The position numbers and the translations under genes are program-made. Positions 46,754 to 59,151 of a stretch of 64,000 bases of DNA are shown here, piece by piece. The DNA is from Archegozetes longisetosus (lineage: Eukaryota > Arthropoda > Arachnida > Sarcoptiformes > Trhypochthoniidae). Every line of letters starts with the position of its first letter. The stretch's first letter is position 1. Location: positions 2,118,001 through 2,182,000 of the forward strand of contig JAEMBT020000007.1 in the NCBI GenBank assembly GCA_018873245.2, in the 5' to 3' direction. Below the pieces are notes generated by a model. That model ran no database searches and had not been told where the DNA came from. It saw only the letters and a list, made by a program, of their open reading frames with translations.

Positions 46754-48350
46754 CTAATCTGTCAAAACGCATCCTCTATTAAGACAGACTTTGCCTGCAA
46801 TTTCAATGCCAAAAACTACTGATTCGTCAATTGATTGACCGCACAATAAATGTGCGATAACTCCACCAACAAAAGCATCGCCACAACCGATCGTGTCGCC
46901 GATTACTTCGATATTTGGTACCGGAAAACTAGTTATCACAACATTTCCGTCTGTTAAACATTTGGCCACGATTACTGAATCCGGACCTTGAGTTATAAAA
47001 ATGCACCTCTTTATATCGATCCACAAGTGATCGTTTTGTTTCGATTTGTCGATTCGAGCTATTGTTCGGGCAATTAATTCGATATCATTCGACTTAGTTC
47101 CAGTTAAATGAGTGTAAAAAGTCTGAGCTTCCGAATAATTAGCGAATATTGCGTCTGTGTATGGCATCAAATGCATCAGTTCTTCAAAGTGTTGATTTAC
47201 GACATAAGTTGCTGAAAGTGACAGAAAAAAGTTCTTTCGAAATTTTTGGCTGAGTTTCGCTAAAGACATGACAGCGATAGGAGAATGTGTCAAGAAATAG
47301 GCTTCAATGAAATGAATAATCGAATCTTTCAGGGCTTGTTCTACAACTTCTGATTCCAAAAATTCTAGCGGTAATTCACTCGAAGCCCCGATATTTGCCA
47401 TGAGCGTTCGTGTGGAGTCACTTGTCACAACTCCTGCCGAAACACCTGTCGGTTGTGTTGAGTGGTAGTGATATAGGGTCTTAACTTTTGAAGATTTAAC
47501 ATATTCTTCAAGAATTTTTCCAGTTCTGTCTAAACCTATACTTCCGATGAAGAATACTGATTCGGGACCTATTTTTGTTTTAAGTAGTTGCTGAGCAATT
47601 CGCGCAGAATTTTGAGCTGATCCACCTTGAACATTTAAAATTTTGTGAGAATTTCTCAAAAAGAGTCAACTAGTAAAATAATTCGTTTATTTTTTAAAGC
47701 TTGGTTTAGTTATGCTAAGCAGCTGAAACTTGTGATCTTTCAAGAGACATCTCATGAAAATTTTCTCAATAACTCAAAATTTCCAGATTTCTCAAGTACA
47801 TAGAAGCACACAATTAGGGTTTAAATTTTCATTAAAACTTTTAATTCACAATTTATTTGAAAAATAATGTGTCTAAACACTGTTTTAAATTCATGGTCTT
47901 AATTTGAGTAAACTCATTTTATAAAATTATATAGAATGATATTTCAGATGGGTTCTCAAATATAAATAACAGCTGAATGACATAATAATTTGACTCGTTT
48001 CTTTTAAAATAAATAACGGTCTTATGACGACTTCCTTAAATATGTTCGAAAACTTGCATGTAAAATACTGTAATTTTCACAATGGGCACTAGCCAAATAT
48101 AACATGCTTATTATTATTTGAAAAATGACAAAATAATGCCAAAGATAACTCTTTTATCATATTGAAAATCTAACATGAGCAGAAAGCATGATTTGATTAC
48201 CTGGTGTTGTAATGCAATCAGGCATTGCTAACAGTTCATCGAATAGAGGCAACTGCCATTCTTCTGCTTCACAATTATCATCAACTTTTAAACCATATTT
48301 CTCTAATAACTTGTTGTCACATTTCGCGGAAATATCTAGCAAAGCGTTGC
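46754..48350 (-). CDS. ADK: Adenosine kinase (pfkB family), first exon not found
   Basis: PfkB-family sugar kinase of the adenosine kinase type, which phosphorylates adenosine to AMP in purine salvage; cytoplasmic or nuclear. Two exons are visible: 48350-48201 (NALLDISAKCDNKLLEKYGL ..., the nucleoside-binding start) and 47625-46754. The join makes CITTP/GGSAQNSARIAQQLL, the conserved substrate-binding glycine motif. Further on are FFIGSIGLDRTGKILEE, IFANYSEAQTF, CIFITQGPDSVIVA and the catalytic DTIGCGDAFVGGVIAHLL with the general-base Asp. The family usually reads DTNGAGDAF, so DTIGCGDAF is a small deviation. The first exon, which should end in a Gly codon split after its first base, was not identified; it should lie to the right of 48351. 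About 340 residues are seen, near full length. Confidence 0.85.
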
Positions 48351-51300
48351 CTAAAAATAATACTTTATTTCTAGAGCGTTCAGAAAAAATTTAATTTACT
48401 TTCGAAACTCACAAATAATTCAAAACAGAAGTAAAACTTACAAATTCATGACGAAGGAATGAAGAGTAAAAATTGAGTCACAACTTAATATGAGAATGAT
48501 ATGTTTGTGAAAGTTTGGTCTACTTCTTAATGAGTTACGAATAACAGTCTGCAATGGAATTCAATAGCATTGATGTCTCATATCATACACTCGTACTTGC
48601 ATTGAGTGGTATTATTGGAATTTTATTACAGTTGAACCTACTTATAAAAAAATTTAAAAACTTGGCTCAATTTTGATTAAGCTTTGAATCAAAAACTTTT
48701 TCAGACTATTTTGAACATTTTTATTATTTATTTTTTAAAGATGAAGTTATAGTTGAAAAAGAAATTGTTTTCTATGTATTTTTCAAAAGTGATAAATACT
48801 TAGTTGCATCAGAAGGAAACCTCTAGTAAAAAACAAAATCTAAATATATAGAAGTATTTGAAATATAGCATTGAGGGTGAGATAAGAGAAATCGTTGTTG
48901 AGGAAGAATAGAGAATCTGATTGCATGTAAATGTTAAATAACGCAAAACAATATCACATTCCGTGACGATTATGTACTATTAATATAACTTAACGGCAAA
49001 ATGCGTTACCATTTATAAATATCACAACTTTTCCATCATAAGTGTTTTGATATGAATAAGAATTATTTATTCAAGTAATAGCCTTAACAAAATGATTATT
49101 AAGACAAATAAGATATCAAACTTATTCTTTTTATTTGAACATTACTGCATGTACAGTGATCATATAAAAGACTATAAAATAAAATTTTCGATTGCAAAGT
49201 ATTGTACTGTCACTTAATATGAAATCAATTACTAAATTCTTAAGTAATTTCTAGAAACCCAGTGCGTATTTTATTCAAAATTTGGGTAATTAATTAGCTA
49301 CAGTTGGCTTGAAAAATGTTATATGAACATGCTAAAATCTATTAAATGTGCCCATCAAAGGTCTTTTCGTGTCATTTAGAATGTGAATTGCCTTAATTTT
49401 CAAAGTTAATATAAACGCCACTATTGAAATCATTTATCTGTCGTCTAGTTTACTCGAGTTTTCATAAAGTTTAGACTGTAAACTCATTATGTTTGTATAA
49501 ATATGCTGTTGATTACTTACTATTTCCACGTGTAAATACTTTGCAACTTTCTCAATCTAATTTCAATATATAGATTCAATTATTAGAGTATTAACAGCAC
49601 GGAGTGAAAAACAACACAAATAAGTTAATGACGACCAAGCGTATATAAATCAATTTTAGTAGCCTTTTTCGATCATATAATACTAGTATGTCAAAGGTTT
49701 ATATATGATGACCTTAAGTTTAATTATGGAATGTGATTGTATTTAATAAAACATATGATTAGTCTATACGAAGCCTGAGACTTTGAACACAAATTTTAAA
49801 ATTGTGCTAAAACTAGTTTTTAAATTTCAAAAACATTAGTGACTATTAGTAACACTAATAATACGAGCCAACGTGAGCACATTTTTTAAAACATTTAGTA
49901 GGATGCTCGATGATACAGTTTTAAGATGAATTTTCTGCTACTAAGTGGAACCTTTACCAATTTATGTTTAAAGAAATGAATCGTTAAGATTTTTACATAA
50001 CTTACTTCCTCAATATTTACTTTTAATAATTAGATAAACTCTTAAAGCACTCTTTATTGCCATTACAGTTTAAAACATTGAACATTTTTTTAAAAATTGC
50101 AGCTCAGTTTGACATTTATAATTAAAAGGAAACTTCATTCATAACTTGCCTTCAATTGGTGGTTCAAATCACACTTATATCACTGCATAATTGTAAGTTA
50201 TAATCTGAGTCTATGAAAACTCTCCTAATGACATGAATTTTTCATCCGTCACACAAATATTTTGACAATTATTAATTAATCTAAAATGAAGCTAGGTCAA
50301 TAGAAATCCTACATATTATCCCATTTATTTGCTATACCAATAAAATAGTATCTAATGAAAAAGAATATTAGTTTACATTTTATGTATTAAAGTTTATCCG
50401 GTAGCAAAACATTTTCTACAAGTTAATAATCAAACTTAATCTGACATGTGACTGCAATAGTTTGTTGTTGCTCACAAGCATTTAGAACTCTAAAATGATA
50501 TCTATAAGTAACGTCATTATTTTTTCAATTCCCTATCCCCCTCAATGCTTAACACATCTAATTTTGCGTCAATGTTGAGATTACTAGTCTTATTGCTGCT
50601 TCGATCTGATTCTAATATCATAAGAAAGTGTTCCCAACAGTTCATGACAATGTGCATAAATGCATGGTTGCTATTTTCGTGTTTACAAACTGATTAACTA
50701 CTGGTCAATTGTTTCACTTACTAAGAAATAAGTTATATAACTTTATAAATTAAAGTAAACAATTTTTGAGCTTGAATTTCAAACAATTTCTATTCCGTAT
50801 AGCTGAAAATTATCTAACGCCAAAATGTTTCTATCCCAAAAAATATTCAATTTCAAACTTTCTGATAAATTTTCTCAAGTTATTTTGAAGTCCGAGAAAA
50901 ATTATTAATTTCTATCGACATTTTTAAATTGAATTTGTCATTTAAAAAATTGCGTTTTCCTGTAAAAAATTGTCAGGAACGTTACATACCTAAAAACTTA
51001 TGCAAACTTCTGTATAGAGAATAGTGTAGTGAACCTAAAAACCAGTCTTGTTATGTTGAAAATAGTCATCTATATTCAGGCTTCTAAACGTTTCCTAAAC
51101 GTGTGCTTTCGTTACTGATTTACATTCAAAATTTTTGCTCTAGTTTCTGTTTTTATTTTCAAAGAACTATTTCCTCAAATAACATAATTCAATTTTGAAA
51201 TAAGAGTTGAACAAGATATACGAATTATATATGAATATAAACATTATTTCGGTAATATTTTCTTGTACATAATGATTATGCAACAATTTCTTGGAGAAAC

Positions 51301-51594
51301 TTCGACGATTTTGCCTAATAAACATCGACAATTGTCTTGTAGTTGAATTTCGAATGTTGGAAAACACCTTTTAGATAATTAAATTAGTCAATCATAATTG
51401 ATTTAGAAATAAATTCTTTAGTATTTAAACCTTTGTTTTTCTTAGATACTTTTTAAATCTTCCCTTATTGAATTCTAGCATCATGAAATTTACAAATTGA
51501 CTTGCTTATTTATTCGTTATCACAAACATTACCACATATTTGGTAATTTTATTTGCAAGAATCTCCAGTAGTTATTCGAATTTTATTTAGATCT
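48351..51594. other. Intergenic region, presumably with the adenosine kinase first exon
   Basis: About 3.2 kb of AT-rich DNA without clear coding sequence. I looked on the minus strand for an ATG exon ending in G before a GT donor and found no convincing candidate. A short 5' exon with few codons would be hard to see. Confidence 0.35.
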
Positions 51595-52130
51595 TAAAAG
51601 TGTCTGCAAGGGGTTGTGGCCCAATAAATGATGACCTCAACGGACATATCTTTCTTATCAAAGTGAAATATGAAGAGTTGATTCATTTGGGAATAGAATC
51701 AATAGATCAGTCCAAAATGAATTAGAAATGTGAAGAAATCATTGCTTTGGATGATGAGAACAATGATTTAAATAGAAATTTTAATATTAAGATTGAAAAC
51801 TTAGAAGAAACCAATGAAAATTTGAGTAAAGGACATGAAAAATTCAAGATTATAAATAGAAAAGTTCAAGGAATTGAAGACCACACTAAAATCGTTGATA
51901 TCTATAATGCAGATAAGAAGATTGAAGAGAAGAAACCTTGAGATATTCTAAAAACCGAGAAAAGTAGGAATAATATTCTCATAGAAGAATAAGAAGGTTT
52001 GGTCAAAAAAAAATTAAATGAAGAAAGAAATAAAGATAAAAACTTCGTTGATTTGAAGATTATGGATCATCATATGAAGAATAAGAATAAGTTCCAGCAC
52101 TAAAGTAAAATGAGAATCTATTAATAAGTT
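51595..52130 (+). pseudogene. Degraded coiled-coil coding remnant
   Basis: One plus-strand frame keeps strong coding character over about 530 bases but is broken by several stops (TAG about 51723, TGA about 51939, TAA about 51990, TAA about 52102). It reads DDLNGHIFLIKVKYEELIHL, then DDENNDLNRNFNIKIENLEE and VKKKLNEERNKDKNFVDLKI. The composition is rich in Glu, Lys, Asn, Ile and Leu in heptad-like spacing, as in long coiled-coil proteins. The parent family cannot be named. No splice sites rescue the stops, so this looks like a decayed exon or retrocopy. Confidence 0.5.
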
Positions 52131-53775
52131 GAAAATGATAATAATAAGAACTCAGAATATGTTCAATTTTGAAAAAATGATCCATGTCTCTAAATGACAG
52201 ATTTAATGATTTGCAAAACAAACTCAAAATTCAAATAAATCAAAACAGAATACGATTGATTACGAGAGCGCTGACATGAAGTTAAAATCTTGTGTAGAGT
52301 ATTCTTCGACCGTCTAAAATATCGATATCTGATTAACTTTAACTGCTAAACAAGAATATTCCTAGTTTTTATTGACCAACTTTAATATTATTAAATGTTA
52401 ACCAATTCTATCAATTGCCAGACAGATGTAAAATTGACCTATCTTTTCTTTACATAATTCCTATAATCTTAAGTCAATACCAGTACTAAATTTGTAGTTT
52501 TAGAATGTTTCTATCGTGATTATTATTACAAGTAATTTCTACATATCTAACTCTTAGTATTTAGATGTTATTAACACTCAAATACCTCGATGTAGTAAAC
52601 CTCCATATATCGAAACCTCTATATAGTGAATGCGGAATTCGGTCTCCGGCGATTCACTTTATCGAGTTACTACTTGATTATTCATCCAAGTCTTTAATAT
52701 AATTTTCTACTATAACCTCGTTTGTAAAAGCTTTCGTCTTAGTAGATATTTTTTTGCATATAATTTTAACCTTCCTCTATAATACCAGAAGCCCCTTTTA
52801 AGCCATATTACATGTATTATAAATAGTATAAAAATAGTATAAAAAGGCTAAATCAAATAGAGTTTTGGTATTTTAAACGGAAAAGTCGAAATTATGTCCA
52901 GAAATATTATCTGGCTATAAATCATGTGGTAATGGTGAAGGCGAATTTCAATGCTCATCAATTATTCACTTACAAGTTATAATTGAATTTTTAAAATATG
53001 AAGCATAAAATCTCTTAGTTTATTTTACACTAATTTTACAATAGATTCTTGTTACCGCCGATTCAGTGTACCGTGCGTCGCAATAAACATCTCGAGACAC
53101 CTTGGTTTGTTCACCATTTCGCTAGTGCTAAGAAATGTCGTTTATAATGAACTCATACTAAATATTCTTCACATACTATGAAATTCGTGACCTTCATTAG
53201 GGTGACATCTCATCTCTTGTTGAGATTTTTGGTTTGAACTGAATCATTATTTAATCATTAAAACGCAATAGTTGATATGTCTACTGATCAATCATACATT
53301 GGGATAGCATCGGCTCTTCCCAACGGGAGCTGATAAGTCAGTCCGTTTTATCGGAATGATATCTGAGCGAACGCTTTCTATAGTGTACTCTTCTTGCTTG
53401 TATTTAAGTAGTTCCCTATAACTATGGTCTCTGGAACACAACCTAATTGGACCCAACAATATTAGAATAACTTATCTATCAGTCTTCAACGCACATTTGA
53501 AATAGTAATTTCAAAACTGATTGGTTTAATGTTAGAAAATAAATAGTTTTACAATAATTATTTTCAAAATTAATTTACTATAAAGTAAATGACAAAAATT
53601 ACAGATCAATGGTCACAAAATAAATTAAAATAAATTAGTCTCAAGTAAGGAAGAGAAATTAGCACTCATGAAAGTAGGGAACATAAATAAATGATGAATA
53701 GTGAATGAAAGTAAAGCTCGTAATAAGGTATGTAATCAAATTTTCTGCCTCATTATTGGCTACAAAAAATTGACT
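52131..53775. other. Intergenic stretch with possible DNA-transposon ends
   Basis: At about 52585-52680 the sequence has a pogo/Tigger-like look (GATTCACTTTATCGAGTTAC, TATATCGAAACCTCTATATA). At about 53060-53110 another GC-richer piece (CCGCCGATTCAGTGTACCGT) may be related by its GATTCA(C/G)T core. No transposase was found between them. Support is weak. Confidence 0.35.
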
Positions 53776-55207
53776 TTAAATTTCTGGAAAGCTGTCAAAA
53801 ATCTCAGCGATAGTCACAGATATAGATCGTGTTCTCTTCTGATTCTTCTTTTTAGCTGGAGGTTTACCTAATTTCTCACACTTATCGCTATCATCCGCAT
53901 ATTCACCACAGAAAAGATTCAAGGCATTGGTGGTCGTTGATTCAACAAACTCATCGAGAGTCTCCATATGCTTTTCAGTGCAAATATCAACGTTTTTGCC
54001 CTTCTCTTGAAAGCACTTTTTCAAATTAAAGTATTCGCTATAAAAATTTTAAAAATATCCAGAGTTATATTTACAATAATTTATTTTCTCCTGAGATTTC
54101 GGAACACTCGTAAAAGTTCAAATAATCTTCGACTTGTAATTATAAAAAATCATTAACCTTACCAACAAGTATACGGAATTTTCTTCTTATCATCAGCCCA
54201 TTTGATTCCTTGAAGGCTATCGATCATAGAGTTATGGCACTTTTCCAATTCATTAGTTGCTCTATTAAAACATTTAGCAGCCGATATGAACTCCAGGCCT
54301 TTTTTGGAACCTTTCTTACACATCCTGTTAATATTGCTTCTTATTGTATACATCATGACAGCAAAGAATTGTTTAGGTAATCCTTTTTTGCATTTTTTGG
54401 TATAGGTTTCAAGTGTTTTGAGATCTACCAATTGCGAACTGTAAGTAATAGAGATTTCACAACATCATTTAGAAAATATGATCTGTCAGAAGTTGTTTTA
54501 TGACTCGTACTATTACTTCAATTAGAGAACGTACTTTAAAATATATACTTTCGCGTATATTTCACGTATAGCTCGTGAAGGTTTTTATTTTATTAAACTT
54601 TAAAACTTGGTGACCAATTAGACTAATCTTAGACTAAAATTTGGTAGTAAGAGTTCCCTCAATTTTAAACTTTATTAATTCATTCAATTTGATGCAAACT
54701 CGTAGTGGTATAAATTTGCCTATTATGTTATATAAATGAAAGCTTTAATAAGCAAATTTATACCGCCACGAGTTTACAGTCAACTAGTGAGATATGTTCT
54801 ACAGGAAAGACTTCATTACCTTTAACTCTCAGTTTCTAATTGAAGTAACAGTAATTAAATCAATTTGATCGAGACAAACGATAGTCTTAAGCTCAAGATT
54901 TATATTTTGTTGTTTTGACTCAAAATTTCACTTCTTACAGTTGATGTGCTGAAAATCATCTTTAAAAATATTCTATTCCTTGAATTTTGATAGATATACT
55001 TCGATCTTACCTGCAATATGTTTGCATCTCTTCACTAGTTGTTGGAAATTTCCTGCTATTATTCCCATAACCAATCATGTGACCAAACATATCGTCAGCT
55101 ATTTTTTCTGAATTCTTATTACATAGTAGATTTCGTCCCGAGACAAACAGATAAGAATTATCAACCGAAAGCAGGACAAAAATACCTAATAGTACACTTG
55201 CATACAT
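53776..55207 (-). CDS. Secreted Cys-rich helical protein, three exons, family uncertain
   Basis: Complete gene model of 244 residues: exons 55207-55011, 54438-54163 and 54037-53776, with clean GT-AG sites and matching phase-2 joins. A signal peptide (MYASVLLGIFVLLSVDNSYL) leads into a mature protein with about ten regularly spaced cysteines (NLLCNK, QTYCR, KKCKK, RMCKK, AKCFN, EKCHN, YTCC, KKCFQ, DICTE, LFCGEY and DKCEK). It is rich in Lys and Glu and looks all-helical. A basic stretch near the C-terminus (KKKNQKRTR) precedes a hydrophobic end. The pattern recalls secreted proteins of the 27-kDa haemolymph glycoprotein/DUF1397 type of arthropods, but I cannot confirm that. Intron 1 holds a small foldback element. 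Confidence 0.75.
54695..54776. repeat. Small foldback element in intron 1 of the secreted protein gene
   Basis: The 25-base arm CAAACTCGTAGTGGTATAAA onward (54695-54719) is repeated in inverse at 54752-54776 (ending CCGCCACGAGTTT), with a 32-base loop. Two mismatches by eye. Confidence 0.75.
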
Positions 55208-56411
55208 TTCAACAAGTAATATTTAAAAATTTCATTTACTTTCACTTTCACTTAATCTCTAATTGACTTTGAAAAAATAGCTTCCCCTTATATTTGATTT
55301 TGCTAAAGCAAACAACTTATCACTTATCTTAATGAACTAGTTCACGATTGACTTGTCTTATTATTTTATAAAATAAATATTTTTTCTTTTTTCAAAAATA
55401 TAGGTTGTGAGTGATTTCTGGATAGTTCGATGAATTGAAGACCAATTCTTTTTGTAAAGCATTATTGCTTTATATTTCATAGATTTTTGTTGAAAAAATT
55501 GAAGCGAGAAGTCTTTAAAAGCTTAATAAAAGCTTCACAAAACGACAGCTAGATTTCAATCCATGTTTCTATCACTAAATGAGAACTATTCAATATAAGA
55601 GAATTTAACTGTCATTTTTGAAGCAATTTCATTTCTTATAGTGGAAAAGACTTTCAGCTTTATAGTGCAGTGGATCACAGCTTATTAGGTTATCAATCAG
55701 GAAGTGTGTTATGTAAATTTTCATGTCTTGACAGTCTTAAAACTTGAATGGAGGTCAGACCGTATGAGTTATTTAATCTGGCCCACGTAAGAAGCTTTTT
55801 GGGTACATCAAGCTGAAAGTCCGTAGAACCTTCAAAATATAGTAGGTAGAACGTAAGGTCAAACCAAAACTTTAATCATTCAGGAAATTGATTGAATTTT
55901 GTAAAATAGACTAAAAGTTTAATACAAATCACCCTTAAATTTTTTTTTTTCAATTGAAGGATAAAAATACCACAAAATTTAATTGAGCATAGAAGTTTTA
56001 GAAAATAAAGTACCTCAAGTAATTATAGAACGAAACTAAGTAATATTTTATAAGATTTATATTACTCACAGAATGGTATCAAACTCAAATATGAGTTTAT
56101 ACAATTTGTATCATTTAGCAAGTTTTCTCTGACAATATATGAGATCAATCGAATATTTTCAGCGTTTTTATAGTATTATAGACATCAATGTAAAATTCAG
56201 TAAATACCGTAATAAATGTAGGAGAATGAAAAACACAAACTCCATTCAAGTCTACAATAAGAAATATTTCATGTATCTTGCAAATTTTAGTTTTGTGAGA
56301 ATTTTCGATTGAACTCACATCAAAGTACAGCTTGAAGTAATGTCTGATACTATCAAATACCTGTTACATTTCACAAAAAAAAGATCTAAACTAATTTAGT
56401 TCATTTTTATA
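55208..56411. other. Intergenic region between secreted protein and arrestin genes
   Basis: No coding sequence is supported. The promoter of the secreted protein gene lies at the left edge. The (T)9 and AT-rich runs have no further structure. Confidence 0.4.
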
Positions 56412-58200
56412 TCAAGCTATCAAAATAGGTATTTTACCGAAACTTTCAAAAGAATCTGAAATTTCAGTAAAAAAGTGAATTTCATAATCAATATTAATAA
56501 GTGGAGAATGTGTTGTTGAAACACAATTTCTTGGTATTACGAGAAAAATAACACATGAACATGAGTGTTGAGTCAAGCCAGAATAAGTTTGAGAAATCGT
56601 TTCTTGGTCTTCTAGTGAGTCATATCCGTAAAAGAATATAGATTTTTGCCGCAGTTGTGAAAAAAGTCTTATAGGCTGTGGACATCGGTTATCTAAATGA
56701 AAACTTATTCGAATGGTTTCTCCTGAAAAATAATTTTTATCGAATATACATCTGTTATAAACGTGTGGAAAATTTGTCGAATTGTGTGTTATACATACCA
56801 TCATTGAAGACATTCTTATCTAAGTGTGCTGAGACTCGAACAGTTCCGAATTTGAGGCCTAACATGCGAATTACTTTCTCACAATTAGCTGCAACTGGTG
56901 TCTGAACGAAATCAATGGTAAAATACTCGATCAATAATGAGTGAAGTTTTTATTAAAATTTTAACAATCGCTCAATATCTGTAAAGTCATGAATATATTT
57001 TACAAACTCACACAATGCATGGATGAACTGATATTTGAGTTTCCTCTGACAATGAATTCGGCAGTTGTTGAGTGAAAAAAATCAACTACAAGCTTTTTGT
57101 CGATTATTGCCTGAATATAGTATCTGATGTGTCCATTTCTTGCTTTAAATGAGGGCAAAAGTGAACTGAAACAATATTGATATGTTCATGTTGATGGATA
57201 AGGGTTTTTGATTTTTGGAAAAGCTAACTAATAATTTTTCTCACTTTTGCAGAGTGAAAGAGAAAGGGATTCGATAAACACCAGTAGTGATTACATCAGA
57301 TTTAACTGGTTAAAAAATTGAAAGAGTGCTTGCAGTAAGAGAGTAAGTATAATCTGTTTTTGAAGAAGTGCCTTAGCGAATAGGCCTTTAGTATGCATTA
57401 AAAATTTTCTATATTGAATTCAATATAGAAAGTAATTTTAATGCATAGAAGAAGGCCTATTTGCTAAGGCACTTCTTCAAAAACAGGCTACAAAGTGGAC
57501 TTCATTTCTCTCGGTAATCTTTATTGGAATAGGTTGTTTAAACTGTGTCTTATTTGGGGTTTAAATTTCAAAATATATTTTAGTATGAAATTTAAAATAA
57601 GATTTCGACTGGCAAACAATAACTTATTCAACATTAATACAGAAGCAAAGCTTTGGAGCAGTTTTCACAATGCAGTATAGCACTTATCCGCTTAGTGCAG
57701 GCACTCAATTAGTATGATGCTTAATATGATGCAAAGGTCAGTGAATGGGCTAAAGGATTGAATAATCTATATGGAGGAATCTGGAATTTTTTATTAATAA
57801 ATATCTAATCTAATTGCAATATTCAAAGAAAATTCACTCATAACATGTTTGAGAATCAAATCAATTGCCAGTATATCCGAAAGAATATTTTATAAATAGC
57901 TAAATCTCTTCAATACTTAAATTGACGACATCGAATGGAATAAGCATAATATTTGTTACTCTATTCATTTCTTGAAGATTATAAAACCTGGAAATGAATT
58001 CATGATAGTAGTATGATAAATTTAATAATCACTCATTTATCTTACTTTGCAAACACTTCCCCTATAGTCGTCAGCAAAATATGTTTTGTTTTTAAAATTC
58101 CAATAATTTCGATAATTAGTATGCAGTTGACTCTATCACCGATTCTGTAGAAATCTCTTGGTTCGACTAACAATTCAAACCTCCTCATATCGAATCCCAT
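56412..58200 (-). CDS. Alpha-arrestin (arrestin domain-containing protein), short form
   Basis: Arrestin-fold adaptor; alpha-arrestins link membrane cargo to ubiquitin ligases and endocytosis. Six exons rebuilt from phase and motifs: 58200-58046, 57987-57917, 57305-57245, 57165-57012, 56901-56799 and 56722-56412, giving 284 residues. The arrestin-N domain starts MGFDMRRFELLVEPRDFYR. It continues with TTGVYRIPFSFTLQNSLLPS and FKARNGHIRYYIQAIIDKK (family pattern Y-PF-F-LP...LPSSFEG--GYIRY). The arrestin-C domain includes LDKNVFNDGETIRISFHLDN and ends FESFGKIPILIA. The protein stops right after the arrestin-C fold, so it lacks the long tail with PPxY motifs that usually recruits NEDD4 ligases; the family is commonly about 400 residues. 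Intron 2 carries a long perfect-looking hairpin. A missed 3' exon is possible but the stop is in frame. Confidence 0.87.
57354..57486. repeat. Near-perfect palindromic hairpin in arrestin intron 2
   Basis: CTGTTTTTGAAGAAGTGCCT (57354 on) returns in inverse as AGGCACTTCTTCAAAAACAG, ending at 57486. The arms of about 60 bases meet at a central ATTGAATTCAAT (57413-57424) with practically no loop. Only a few mismatches and a small bulge are seen. Non-coding. Confidence 0.88.
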
Positions 58201-59151
58201 TTCTATCTATTAATCAGTCTTAGAGAATTTGAATTTAATTCAAAAAAATTCGAAAAGTTGAAGAAAATTCTGAAATCACTTTCAATGAAAAATTTAATTA
58301 TGTGACTCATGAAGATTCTAATAGAAATATTTCAGCCATAACGCATTTATTTGAGTCACAGAATGTAGAATTCTGTAAAGAAGTTGACGCATGCGTTTAT
58401 CAGCTAATCGATCTATGCAAATGTATTCCTCAACCTTGATATAGAAAAAGATGATAATAGCGTCGATAAAAAAAATGAATTCGATTTTAATTAGTACCTA
58501 TTCTTTTATTTTATAAGTGTTACGTCTAAATTTAATTAAAATTATCCTTCAGACCAATCCTTAAAATAACTTCGACATTTTAATAATCTTAAACAAAATC
58601 TCAATACTTTCCTTACTATATGACTAAACTCTTAAATAAAAATGTTTGAAACTACAAATTAAGCAAAATTACTTTGATTTATTCAACTGTTAATAGTTTA
58701 GTTCTTGAATAATTACAATTGGAATTAAACATCGGGCTATTGTTGAGTTCAGAAGGCCCAGGTTGAAGAAAAATGTCAGATTTACCAGGCGCTGGAAATA
58801 TCGAACTGGTCAGGTTGAATGAGTCGATCTTAAAAGATCCGAGAACAAACCAGACCGAAATAAATTACCAAGTGTTTCTCTATAATTTCTTCAAAAAAAA
58901 ATTGATTGAAAAAATTCCCAGTAATCTATTTATTAAATCTACAGATTCGATGATTTGAAATCGGGACTGTCTACTGAAAAACTGGAGGGATGGTCACACT
59001 AATTTTCATAAATAAAATTTCCCTTTCGTTTATTTGAAAATGTCGTTTCGGATCTTGTCGAACTTTCTCAAATGTTACTACACTGTTCCCACGAGTTAAG
59101 TGTCAACTTTTAAAAGACCGTATAACATCAAAAATTGAAAGGGTATAACTA
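58201..59151. other. Upstream region of the arrestin gene
   Basis: No gene is supported. A 61-codon plus-strand frame at 58773-58958 (MSDLPGAGNIELVRLNESIL...) has a slightly protein-like start but no domain or splice context. At 58965-59000 GGGATGGTCACACTAATTTT resembles ends of DNA transposons seen elsewhere in the window. Confidence 0.35.

Noticed and set aside
49000-51010. Candidate first exons of adenosine kinase on the minus strand (for example ending at 49017 or 50988)
   Set aside because: They keep phase but lack a start codon or the expected hydrophobic G-L-G lead into NALLDIS; not convincing.
58773-58958. 61-codon frame starting MSDLPGAGNIELVRL
   Set aside because: Looked protein-like at first, but the second half is low complexity and no exon continues it; too weak to call.
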